From: Liolophura sinensis
Lineage: Eukaryota; Mollusca; Polyplacophora; Chitonida; Chitonidae
Direction: 5' to 3'
Length of the DNA: 64,000 nt
NCBI RefSeq assembly: GCF_032854445.1
Contig: NC_088300.1
Coordinates: 77,367,966-77,431,965, forward strand
In this document: positions 1-12,303 of the stretch, one piece after another
Numbering within the stretch: position 1 is the first letter of the stretch
How the letters are laid out: each line of letters begins with the position of its first letter
Program-made: the position numbers and the translations under genes
Notes under the pieces: generated by a model
Told to the model about the DNA's origin: nothing
What the model saw: only the letters and a program-made list of their open reading frames with translations
Databases searched by the model: none

Positions 1-3000
1 TAATTCTTGAGTATGGCGTCCTTCGCATGTAAAACTGACCACCATCGTATAAGTGTTATAATTCTTGAGCATGGCGTTCTCCATGTGTAAAACTGACCAC
101 CATCATACATGTATAAGTGTTATAATTCTTGAGCATGGCCTTCTCCGCGTGTAAAACTGACCACCATCGTATAAGTGTTATAATACTTGAGCATGGCGTC
201 CTCCGCGTGTAAAACTGACCACCATCGTATAAGTGTTATAATTCTTGAGCATGGCGTCCTCCACGTGTAAAACTGACCACCATCGTATAAGTGTTATAAT
301 TCTTGAGCATGGCGTCCTCCACGTGTAAAACTGACCACCATCGTATAAGTGTTATAATTCTTGGGCATGGCGTCCTCCGCGTGTAAAACTGACCACCATC
401 GTATAAGTGTTATAATTCTTGAGCATGGCGTCCTCCACGTGTAAAACTGACTATTATCGTATAAGTGTTATAATTCTTGAGCATGGCGTCCTCCGTGTGT
501 AAAACTGACCACCATCGTATAAGTGTTATAATTCTTGAGCATGGCGTCCTCCACGTGTAAAACTGACTATTATCGTATAAGTGTTATAATTCTTGAGCAT
601 GGCGTCCTCCGCGTGTAAAACTGACCACCATTGTATAAGTGTTATAATTCTTGAGCATGGCGTCCTCCGCGTGTAAAACTGACCACCATCATACAAGTGT
701 TTTAATTCTTGAGCATGGCGTCCTCCGCCTGTAAAACTGACCACCATCGTATAAGTGTTATAATTCTTGGGCATGGCGTTCTCCATGTGTAAAACTGACC
801 ACCATCGTATAAGTGTTATAATTCTTGAGCATGGCGTTCTCCATGTGTAAAACTGACCACCATCATATAAGTGTTATAATTCTTGAGCATGGCGTCCTCC
901 GCGTGTAAAACTGACCACCATCATACATGTATAAGTGTTATAATTCCATGGCGTTCTCTACATGTAAAACTGACCACCATCGTATAAGTGTTATAATTCC
1001 ATGGCGTTCTCCATGTGTAAAACTGACCACCAGGGTATAAGTGTTATAATTCTTGAGCATGGCGTCCTCTGCGTGTAAAACTGACCACCATCGTATAAGT
1101 GTTATAATTCTTGGGCATGGCGTCCTCTGCATGTAAAACTGACCACCATGGTATAAGTGTTATAATTCTTGAGCATGGCGTCCTCCGCGTGTAAGACTGA
1201 CCATTATCGTATAAGTGTTATAAGTCTTGAGCATGGCGTTCTCCATGTGTAAAGCTGACCACCATCATATAAGTGTTGTAATTCTTGAGCATGGCGTCCT
1301 CCGCGTGTAAAACTGACCACCATCGTATAAGTGTTATAATTCTTGGGCATGGCGTCCTCTGCATGTAAAACTGACCACCATCGTATAAGTGTTATAATTC
1401 TTGAGCATGGCGTCCTCCACGTGTAAAACTGACCACCATCATATAAGTGTTATAATTCTTGAGCATGGCGTCCTCCGCGTGTAAAACTGACCACCATCGT
1501 ATAAGTGTTATAATTCTTGGGCATGACGTCCTCCGCGTGTAAAACTGACCACCATCATATAAGTGTTATAATTCTTGAGCATGGCGTCCTCCGCGTGTAA
1601 AACTGACCACCATCATATAAGTGTTATAATTCTTGAGCATGGCGTCCTCCGCGTGTAAAACTGACCACCATCATATAAGTGTTATAATTCTTGAGCATGG
1701 CGTCCTCCGCGTGTAAAACTGACCACCATCGTATAAGTGTTATAATTCTTGAGCATGGCGTCCTCCGTGTGTAAAACTGACCACCATCATATAAGTCTAA
1801 TAATACTTAAGCATGGTGTTCTCCGCGTGTAAAACTGACCACCATCGTATAAGTGTTATAATTCTTGAGCATGGCGTCCTCCGCGTGTAAAACTGACCAC
1901 CATCGTATAAGTGTTATAATTCTTGAGCATGGCGTCCTCCGCGTGTAAAACTGACCACCATCGTATAAGTGTTATAATTCTTGAGCATGGCGTCCTCCGC
2001 GTGTAAAACTGACCACCATCATATAAGTCTAATAATACTTAAGCATGGCGTTCTCCGCGTGTAAAACTGACCACCATCGTATAAGTGTTATAATTCTTGA
2101 GCATGGCGTCCTCCGCGTGTAAAACTGACCATTATCGTATAAGTGTTATAAGTCTTGAGCATGGCGTCCTCCACGTGTAAAACTGATCATCATCATACAT
2201 GTATAAGTGTTATTAGTCTTGAGCATGGCGTCCTCCGCGTGTAAAACTGACCACCATTGTATAAGTGTTATAATTCTTGAGCATGGCGTCCTCCGCGTGT
2301 AAAACTGACCACCATCATATAAGTGTTATAATTCTTGAGCATGGCGTCCTCCGCGTGTAAAACTGACCACCATCGTATAAGTGTTATAATTCTTGAGCAT
2401 GGCGTCCTCTGTGTGTAAAACTGACCACCATCGTATAAGTGTTATAATTCTTGAGCATGGCGTCCTCCGTGTGTAAAACTGACCACCGTCGTATAAGTGT
2501 TATAATTCTTGAGCATGACATTCTCCGCGTGTAAAACTGACCACCATCGTATAAGTGTTATAATTCTTGAGCATGGCGTCCTCTGCGTGTAAAACTGACC
2601 ACCATCATATAAGTGTTATACTTCTTGAGCATGGCGTTCTCCGCGTGTAAAACTGACCACCATCATATAAGTGTTATAATTCTTGAGCATGGCGTCCTCT
2701 GCGTGTAAAACTGACCACCATCATACATGTATAAGTGTTATAATTCTTGAGTATGGCGTCCTTCGCATGTAAAACTGACCACCATCGTATAAGTGTTATA
2801 ATTCTTGAGCATGGCGTTCTCCATGTGTAAAACTGACCACCATCATACATGTATAAGTGTTATAATTCTTGAGCATGGCCTTCTCCGCGTGTAAAACTGA
2901 CCACCATCGTATAAGTGTTATAATACTTGAGCATGGCGTCCTCCGCGTGTAAAACTGACCACCATCGTATAAGTGTTATAATTCTTGAGCATGGCGTCCT

Positions 3001-6000
3001 CCACGTGTAAAACTGACCACCATCGTATAAGTGTTATAATTCTTGAGCATGGCGTCCTCCACGTGTAAAACTGACCACCATCGTATAAGTGTTATAATTC
3101 TTGGGCATGGCGTCCTCCGCGTGTAAAACTGACCACCATCGTATAAGTGTTATAATTCTTGAGCATGGCGTCCTCCACGTGTAAAACTGACTATTATCGT
3201 ATAAGTGTTATAATTCTTGAGCATGGCGTCCTCCGTGTGTAAAACTGACCACCATCGTATAAGTGTTATAATTCTTGAGCATGGCGTCCTCCACGTGTAA
3301 AACTGACTATTATCGTATAAGTGTTATAATTCTTGAGCATGGCGTCCTCCGCGTGTAAAACTGACCACCATTGTATAAGTGTTATAATTCTTGAGCATGG
3401 CGTCCTCCGCGTGTAAAACTGACCACCATCATACAAGTGTTTTAATTCTTGAGCATGGCGTCCTCCGCCTGTAAAACTGACCACCATCGTATAAGTGTTA
3501 TAATTCTTGGGCATGGCGTTCTCCATGTGTAAAACTGACCACCATCGTATAAGTGTTATAATTCTTGAGCATGGCGTTCTCCATGTGTAAAACTGACCAC
3601 CATCATATAAGTGTTATAATTCTTGAGCATGGCGTCCTCCGCGTGTAAAACTGACCACCATCATACATGTATAAGTGTTATAATTCCATGGCGTTCTCTA
3701 CGTGTAAAACTGACCACCATCGTATAAGTGTTATAATTCCATGGCGTTCTCCATGTGTAAAACTGACCACCAGGGTATAAGTGTTATAATTCTTGAGCAT
3801 GGCGTCCTCTGCGTGTAAAACTGACCACCATCGTATAAGTGTTATAATTCTTGGGCATGGCGTCCTCTGCATGTAAAACTGACCACCATGGTATAAGTGT
3901 TATAATTCTTGAGCATGGCGTCCTCCGCGTGTAAGACTGACCATTATCGTATAAGTGTTATAAGTCTTGAGCATGGCGTTCTCCATGTGTAAAGCTGACC
4001 ACCATCATATAAGTGTTGTAATTCTTGAGCATGGCGTCCTCCGCGTGTAAAACTGACCACCATCGTATAAGTGTTATAATTCTTGGGCATGGCGTCCTCT
4101 GCATGTAAAACTGACCACCATCGTATAAGTGTTATAATTCTTGAGCATGGCGTCCTCCACGTGTAAAACTGACCACCATCATATAAGTGTTATAATTCTT
4201 GAGCATGGCGTCCTCCGCGTGTAAAACTGACCACCATCGTATAAGTGTTATAATTCTTGGGCATGACGTCCTCCGCGTGTAAAACTGACCACCATCATAT
4301 AAGTGTTATAATTCTTGAGCATGGCGTCCTCCGCGTGTAAAACTGACCACCATCATATAAGTGTTATAATTCTTGAGCATGGCGTCCTCCGCGTGTAAAA
4401 CTGACCACCATCATATAAGTGTTATAATTCTTGAGCATGGCGTCCTCCGCGTGTAAAACTGACCACCATCGTATAAGTGTTATAATTCTTGAGCATGGCG
4501 TCCTCCGTGTGTAAAACTGACCACCATCATATAAGTCTAATAATACTTAAGCATGGTGTTCTCCGCGTGTAAAACTGACCACCATCGTATAAGTGTTATA
4601 ATTCTTGAGCATGGCGTCCTCCGCGTGTAAAACTGACCACCATCGTATAAGTGTTATAATTCTTGAGCATGGCGTCCTCCGCGTGTAAAACTGACTATTA
4701 TCGTATAAGTGTTATAATTCTTGGGCATGACGTCCTCCGCGTGTAAAACTGACCACCATCATATAAGTGTTATAATTCTTGAGCATGGCGTCCTCCGCGT
4801 GTAAAACTGACCACCATCATATAAGTGTTATAATTCTTGAGCATGGCGTCCTCCGCGTGTAAAACTGACCACCATCGTATAAGTGTTATAATTCTTGAGC
4901 ATGGCGTCCTCCGCGTGTAAAACTGACCACCATCGTATAAGTGTTATAATTCTTGAGCATGGCGTCCTCCGTGTGTAAAACTGACCACCATCATATAAGT
5001 CTAATAATACTTAAGCATGGTGTTCTCCGCGTGTAAAACTGACCACCATCGTATAAGTGTTATAATTCTTGAGCATGGCGTCCTCCGCGTGTAAAACTGA
5101 CCATTATCGTATAAGTGTTATAAGTCTTGAGCATGGCGTCCTCCACGTGTAAAACTGATCATCATCATACATGTATAAGTGTTATTAGTCTTGAGCATGG
5201 CGTCCTCCGCGTGTAAAACTGACCACCATTGTATAAGTGTTATAATTCTTGAGCATGGCGTTCTCCATGTGTAAAACTGACCACCATCATATAAGTGTTA
5301 TAATTCTTGAGCATGGCGTCCTCCGCGTGTAAAACTGACCACCATCGTATGTGTTATAATTCTTGGGCATGGCGTCCTCTGCATGTAAAACTGACCACCA
5401 TCGTATAAGTGTTATAATTCTTGGGCATGGCGTCCTCCGCGTGTAAAACTGACCACCATCATATAAGTGTTATAATTCTTGAGCATGGCGTCCTCCGCGT
5501 GTAAAACTGACCACCATCATATAAGTGTTATAATTCTTGAGCATGGCGTCCTCCGCGTGTAAAACTGACCACCATCGTATAAGTGTTATAATTCTTGAGC
5601 ATGGCGTCCTCCGCGTGTAAAACTGACCACCATCATATATGTCTAATAATACTTAAGCATGGCGTCCTCCGCGTGTAAAACTGACCACCATCGTATAAGT
5701 GTTATAATTCTTGAGCATGGCGTCCTCCGCGTGTAAAACTGACCACCATCATATAAGTCTAATAATACTTAAGCATGGCGTTCTCCGCGTGTAAAACTGA
5801 CCACCATCGTATAAGTGTTATAATTCTTGAGCATGGCGTCCTCCGCATGTAAAACTGACCACCATCGTATAAGTGTTATAATTCTTGAGCATGGCGTTCT
5901 CCGCGTGTAAAACTGACCACCATCATATAAGTCTAATAATACTTAAGCATGGCGTTCTCCGCGTGTAAAACTGACCACCATCGTATAAGTGTTATAATTC

Positions 6001-8458
6001 TTGAGCATGGCGTTCTCCGCGTGTAAAACAGACCACCATCATATAAGTCTAATAATACTTAAGCATGGCGTCCTCCGCGTGTAAAACTGACCACCATCGT
6101 ATAAGTGTTATAAGTCTTGAGCATGGCGTCCTCCGCGTGTAAAACTGACCACCATCGTATAAGTGTTATAATTCTTGAGCATGGCGTTTTCCGTGTGTAA
6201 AACTGACCACCGTCATATAAGTCTAATAATACTTAAGCATGGCGTTCTCCGCGTGTAAAACTGACCACCATCGTATAAGTGTTATAATTCTTGAGCATGG
6301 CGTCCTCCGCGTGTAAAACTGACCACCATCGTATAAGTGTTATAAGTCTTGAGCATGGTGTCCTCCGTGTGTAAAACTGACCACCATCGTATAAGTGTTA
6401 TAATTCTTGAGCATGGCGTCCTCCGCGTGTAAAACTGACCATTATCGTATAAGTGTTATAAGTCTTGAGCATGGCGTCCTCCGTGTGTAAAACTGACCAC
6501 CATCGTATAAGTGTTATAATTCTTGAGCATGGCGTCCTCCGTGTGTAAAACTGACCACCATCATATAAGTCTAATAATACTTAAGCATGGTGTTCTCCGC
6601 GTGTAAAACTGACCACCATCGTATAAGTGTTATAATTCTTGAGCATGGCGTCCTCCGCGTGTAAAACTGACCATTATCGTATAAGTGTTATAAGTCTTGA
6701 GCATGGCGTCCTCCACGTGTAAAACTGATCATCATCATACATGTATAAGTGTTATTAGTCTTGAGCATGGCGTCCTCCGCGTGTAAAACTGACCACCATT
6801 GTATAAGTGTTATAATTCTTGAGCATGGCGTTCTCCATGTGTAAAACTGACCACCATCATATAAGTGTTATAATTCTTGAGCATGGCGTCCTCCGCGTGT
6901 AAAACTGACCACCATCGTATGTGTTATAATTCTTGGGCATGGCGTCCTCTGCATGTAAAACTGACCACCATCGTATAAGTGTTATAATTCTTGGGCATGG
7001 CGTCCTCCGCGTGTAAAACTGACCACCATCATATAAGTGTTATAATTCTTGAGCATGGCGTCCTCCGCGTGTAAAACTGACCACCATCATATAAGTGTTA
7101 TAATTCTTGAGCATGGCGTCCTCCGCATGTAAAACTGACCACCATCGTATAAGTGTTATAATTCTTGAGCATGGCGTCCTCCGCGTGTAAAACTGACCAC
7201 CATCATATATGTCTAATAATACTTAAGCATGGCGTCCTCCGCGTGTAAAACTGACCACCATCGTATAAGTGTTATAATTCTTGAGCATGGCGTCCTCCGC
7301 GTGTAAAACTGACCACCATCATATAAGTCTAATAATACTTAAGCATGGCGTTCTCCGCGTGTAAAACTGACCACCATCGTATAAGTGTTATAATTCTTGA
7401 GCATGGCGTCCTCCGCATGTAAAACTGACCACCATCGTATAAGTGTTATAATTCTTGAGCATGGCGTTCTCCGCGTGTAAAACTGACCACCATCATATAA
7501 GTCTAATAATACTTAAGCATGGCGTTCTCCGCGTGTAAAACTGACCACCATCGTATAAGTGTTATAATTCTTGAGCATGGCGTTCTCCGCGTGTAAAACA
7601 GACCACCATCATATAAGTCTAATAATACTTAAGCATGGCGTCCTCCGCGTGTAAAACTGACCACCATCGTATAAGTGTTATAAGTCTTGAGCATGGCGTC
7701 CTCCGCGTGTAAAACTGACCACCATCGTATAAGTGTTATAATTCTTGAGCATGGCGTTTTCCGTGTGTAAAACTGACCACCGTCATATAAGTCTAATAAT
7801 ACTTAAGCATGGCGTTCTCCGCGTGTAAAACTGACCACCATCGTATAAGTGTTATAATTCTTGAGCATGGCGTCCTCCGCGTGTAAAACTGACCACCATC
7901 GTATAAGTGTTATAAGTCTTGAGCATGGTGTCCTCCGTGTGTAAAACTGACCACCATCGTATAAGTGTTATAATTCTTGAGCATGGCGTCCTCCGCGTGT
8001 AAAACTGACCATTATCGTATAAGTGTTATAAGTCTTGAGCATGGCGTCCTCCGTGTGTAAAACTGACCACCATCGTATAAGTGTTATAATTCTTGAGCAT
8101 GGCGTCCTCCGTGTGTAAAACTGACCACCGTCATATAAGTCTAATAATACTTAAGCATGGCGTCCTCCGCGTGTAAAACTGACCACCATCGTATAAGTGT
8201 TATATGTCTTGAGCATGGCGTCCTCCGTGTGTAAAACTGACCACCATCGTATAAGTGTTATAATTCTTGAGCATGGCGTCCTCCACGTGTAAAACTGACT
8301 ATTATCGTATAAGTGTTATAATTCTTGAGCATGGCGTCCTCCGCGTGTAAAACTGACCACCATCGTATAAGTGTTATAAGTCTTGAGCATGGTGTCCTCC
8401 GTGTGTAAAACTGACCACCATCATACAAGTGTTTTAATTCTTGAGCATGGCGTCATAC
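1..8458. repeat. 58-bp minisatellite, about 145 units, with kilobase higher-order repeats
   Basis: A near-uninterrupted tandem array of a 58-bp unit (core ttgagcatggcgtcctccgc, then gtgtaaaactgaccaccatc) runs from the left edge to about 8458, so its true length is unknown. Unit variants include a 6-bp acatgt insertion and a ctaataatacttaag variant. Two long blocks are themselves duplicated: 1-2740 recurs at 2741 to about 4690 (offset 2740), and about 4980-6550 recurs at 6550-8120 (offset 1570), both almost without mismatches. Short open frames inside the array repeat with the same offsets and are not genes. It lies in the last intron of the gene ending at 8698. Confidence 0.95.
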
Positions 8459-8611
8459 AAGTAAATTTACGACGTGCTGCGAACGGGTTCTCAAACTTTT
8501 GTTAGGAAATATGTTTTGAAACTGTAGACGCTGACAATTTATTGGGGACAATTGAGGTACAGTATTCTTTCCAGGTATCAGGAGTTTAATGTGGATTTGA
8601 TTTCTTTGTAG

Positions 8612-8698
8612 GAGAACATAGACACGTTGGGTGAGGAAATAGCTCGCCTCTCGCAGGAGAATCGGCGCTTACAGCTCTCCATCCAGGGCCTGTCCTGA
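8612..8698 (+). CDS. Final coding exon of an unidentified coiled-coil protein
   Basis: A pyrimidine-rich acceptor (tttctttgtag) ends at 8611 and is followed by an 87-base open frame ending in TGA at 8696-8698. The other two frames hit stops within a few codons, so the frame is settled. The 28 residues begin ENIDTLGEEI and end LQLSIQGLS; their heptad-like pattern of Leu and Ile with Glu and Arg suggests the end of an alpha-helical coiled coil. The rest of the gene lies left of the window beyond the minisatellite, so the last intron is longer than 8.6 kb. I do not recognise the protein, and the fragment is too short for a family call. It could be a chance open frame, but the acceptor, the composition and the poly(A) signal 1.9 kb downstream support a real terminal exon. 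Confidence 0.6.
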   Translation, partial: ENIDTLGEEIARLSQENRRLQLSIQGLS

Positions 8699-10650
8699 CC
8701 TGGACTAGGCTGGCTGTCATCACCTCTTCTGTGAGCCACACAGATGCATGTATCAGATCAGTGCATAACTTCTGATATTCATATAACAACAAATTTGATT
8801 GGTTGGCTGTGATGTCATGTGAACCATACCAAATCTTACTCAATGCTTTCATATTTCTAATGTATTCGTGTTTTGTGGGGATGATTGAATTAAGTTGTGC
8901 ATTAAATGTAAATTTACCTACATGTAACCGGTTAATATTATATTACATTACTGCATTCCATGTGCCCCAGTGGATGCAGTGGGGTGTGGGTTACTATTAC
9001 CAGCTATATAGCAGGTTTGGTAGATGTGAACTAAGTATTCATCCTTATGTGCTGCTTAAAAATACGTTTGTAGAAACCAGTATGCATGTGTTTAGAAGAA
9101 ATCAGGATTAAGACTTGTGAAGGCCTGAAATGACACAGTGGTGCCTCACTGCTGCTGCATTGGGCTATTTACCTTGACCTGCACAGACTGAAACAGTAGT
9201 TCATGTTACAAATTCTCAGTATGAGATATGTGTATGTTTTTTTTATGTATGTTTTTTAAAAAACCGTGAAGTGTACAATCGCTGGTGACATGCTGTACAA
9301 GAACTTATGAAAAAGCATGAGCCAGTCACCCTGATGTTTGTTAGATTTGGTCCTCTGTAAGGTTAAGATTGAAGCTTGAAGAAATATACAGTCAGTACTC
9401 TTTCTCCACCAACCTTTGGATCTGCGACACATTTGACATTCTATAAACTGTACCAAAACCCGAGAGCATTTTGGAATACATGTATGAATTCAGCTGCTAG
9501 TTTTGCCAAATTCCAAATGCATGTAAAGTAAAATTGTTATTGGAAAGTATTTTTCACTTATCAGATTAAGATGAACTAAGAATATATTACCTGAGTACAG
9601 TGTCAGTGAGCAGAAATTCTCTCTCTGTTCTTGTAATATGTGCATTTACATTTACTGCTTAAAGTTTGTTATTATTTTATTTCTGTGTTAAGACCTGTTA
9701 TATTACGGTGTTGTGAAAGAGTTTTTGTTTGACCTTCATTTTAAGGAAGTATCCAATCTCAAGAGTATGATCACTATTTACAATGTGTGCAGCAGTAAGA
9801 GGGTTACTTGAGCTTCACAACGTCATATTGTAGATTGATCCCTCTGGCAGATTGAAACAGGCATATTGGGGAGTGGCGGTAATTATGTGGTAACATTAAA
9901 ATGCCTCACCCTGCATTAGTGGCAGATACACCATTACTTAGATAAGTTACTAAACCTCATGGATAGTGTATATCTGCAGGAAGGGACAAAACATTACCTT
10001 GTTTTTAAACCTGTTGTTTTGGCATGACAAATGTGCTGGTGAAGTCGACCAAATGTACACATACTTTTGTGCCGTTTCTTCTTTGCTGTATTTCTGTGTT
10101 TGTACTGCCATTGTGTAGCACGAGAGGCAGTATTTGTTCAGTGTGCGTCATGTACACAGTATGGTTGGTGTACTTGTGAGTGTTTGGTGTACTTCCGTCA
10201 GTGTCCGTACTCTTTGTGCACGTGTCTGTAGATTGTGTTCTAAAAGTCTGCTTTACAAGCATGATTACTTCTGGATTTTCTCAGCCTTAGCATCTCCACA
10301 CTATGTGTATTTATCTTGTGCTCTCTCTGACCTTCATATACATGCATGCAGCAAGTGGTTTGCATTTTGTATTGTTTCTCCTAGCTGACCCTGTTGTTAA
10401 GCCCTAACCCAGACTGCTCTGTTACAACCCTGTACCAATGAATGTATAGTTTGTATTATATCACCCTTGGTACTACTCCGGTCTTTCATGTGTTGAAGAT
10501 GGCTTGGTTGACTTTTGTTGGACGTCCACTGTTTTAAGATAGTTTTATGGCATAATTGCCATTGCCAATGCTAGAACTTGTACAAAAGCAAAACAATAAG
10601 TTATTGAAGTATTCAATATATTTGATGTAAATAAAAGTTTTAAAGATGCT
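8699..10650 (+). other. Probable 3' UTR of the gene ending at 8698
   Basis: This AT-rich, repeat-free stretch follows the stop codon. I found no convincing coding exon on either strand; the short open frames have no recognisable content. A canonical poly(A) signal at 10630-10635 would give a 3' UTR of about 1.95 kb. Confidence 0.5.
10630..10635 (+). terminator. Poly(A) signal AATAAA
   Basis: AATAAA in the context gtaaataaaag, with a T/G-rich stretch some 20-40 bases downstream. It is the first well-placed signal after the stop at 8698. Confidence 0.5.
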
Positions 10651-10984
10651 TGGATCTGTTTGCCTGTTTCATCTTTGTCAACTTTCACCCATTATAAGCC
10701 CCCTTAATGGTTACAGTTACCAGTTTTCCAGGTGTGAGAATGGTTTACCATATTGTATTGAAACTGAGTATCTGGTTTCACTGTGAGCAGGTATAGATAA
10801 GTTTGAGTTTCGGTTGTGACATCCATTTACAACAAAATTATGGGCATGAAATTCACATCAGCTTTAGAGAGATTTGCAGGTTAGACCCATATTCACATGA
10901 ACATCGTATCATTTTGAACAAAAATCATGTTGAGAAGTGGGATTTCACATGACGTTTTACACAAGTTCTGTACATGTGCTGCTT

Positions 10985-11110
10985 TTTTATTTATTTATTT
11001 GTTTTTTTATGCCATACTCAAGAATGTTTCACTTATACCACTGTGGCCAGCATTATGGTGGGAGGAAACCGTTATACTTATTAATGATGACAAACCTTAC
11101 ACTGGCATGA
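10985..11110 (-). mobile_element. SINE family A relic
   Basis: Begins with a tttatttattt run, then atgccatactcaagaatg, ttcacttatacca and ggccagcattatggtggga, the conserved body of the tRNA-derived SINE seen complete at 42003-42262. The tRNA head is missing. Confidence 0.65.
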
Positions 11111-11159
11111 TTGAAGCCATATGTGGGTAGTAAATATTGTAGAGTGAGCTACCAATCTT

Positions 11160-11315
11160 CTTCTCACATTTATTTGATTGGTGTTTTTCGGCATAGCCAA
11201 GAATATGTCATGGCTAGCATTCCCACCAGGTATGGCGGGCTGAGACCCATGACCATTTGCAGGTTGCAGACAGACCTACCCACGCACGACCAAAGAGGAA
11301 GCCAGGATGAGATGG
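11160..11315 (-). mobile_element. SINE family A relic
   Basis: Contains tttatttgattggtgttttt, a diverged catagccaagaatatg block, caggttgcagacagaccta and aggaagccaggatgagatgg in the same order as the complete copy at 42003. It is truncated before the tRNA-like head. Confidence 0.65.
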
Positions 11316-11399
11316 ACTCATTGGCAAAAGACAAACAATATTCTGATTAAATAACTCAATAATTTTATTATACAAATTTTCTTATGACATGTACTAAAG

Positions 11400-12075
11400 G
11401 TAGCAAAAGGAACAAATTGGCATAATGGTCGGTTCAGAATCGACAAGCAAATAAGTACAAAATGGCATATGGTGGGTTCAGGATCGACAAGCAAATAAGT
11501 ACAAATTGGCACAATGGTCGGTTCAGAATCGACAAGCAAATGAGTACAAATTGGCATAATGGTCAGTTCAGAATCGACCAGCAAATCAGTACAAACTGGC
11601 ATAATGGTCAGTTCAGAATCAACCTGCAAATGAGTACAAACTGGCATAATGGTCAGTTCAGAATCAACCTGCAAATGAGTACAAACTGGCATAATGGTTG
11701 GTTCAGAACCAACCAACAAATGAGTACAAACTGGCATAATGGTCGGTTCAGAACAACCAGCAAATGAGTACAAACTGGCATAATGGTCAGTTCAGAATCA
11801 ACCTGCAAATGAGTACAAACTGGCATAATGGTCGGTTCAGAACCAACCAGCAAATGAGTACAAACTGGCATAATGGTCGGTTCAGAACCAACCAGCAAAT
11901 GAGTACAAATTGGCATAATGGTCAGTTCAGAATCGACCAGCAAATCAGTACAAACTGGCATAATGGTAAGTTCAGAATCAACCTGCAAACGAGTACAAAC
12001 TGGCATAATGGTCAGTTCAGAATCAACCTGCAAATGAGTACAAATTGGCATAATGGTCAGTTCAGAATCAACAAG
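11400..12075. repeat. 45-bp minisatellite, about 15 units
   Basis: Tandem units of 45 bp with core gagtacaaactggcataatg, then gtcagttcagaatcaacctg. Because 45 is a multiple of three, several frames stay open on both strands and look like proteins with a 15-residue repeat. There is no start context, splice site or varied composition to support coding. The array lies downstream of the HAUS8 stop codon, so it could be in a long 3' UTR or intergenic. Confidence 0.95.
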
Positions 12076-12084
12076 CAGAGCCCA

Positions 12085-12150
12085 TGTGGGAAACCATGCC
12101 TGACCAGGTTGCTGGGACCTTCCCACATATGGCCAGAGGGGAAGCTGTGT
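12085..12150 (-). mobile_element. Small SINE family A fragment
   Basis: Shows caggttgctgggaccttccc followed by acatatggccagaggggaag, matching the central part of the family A consensus. Too short for detail. Confidence 0.4.
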
Positions 12151-12303
12151 ATATGTCTTTAAATATGCATACACTGCTGGGTGAGTGAAATTTCCAGCTA
12201 TCTGGAAAACTTCCAAACAGTTCAATATGTCTACTGATTACTTCCCAATGAAGGCCAGACATCGTCATTTTCCAGTACAGGGTTCCCACATCAAATCCAC
12301 AAA

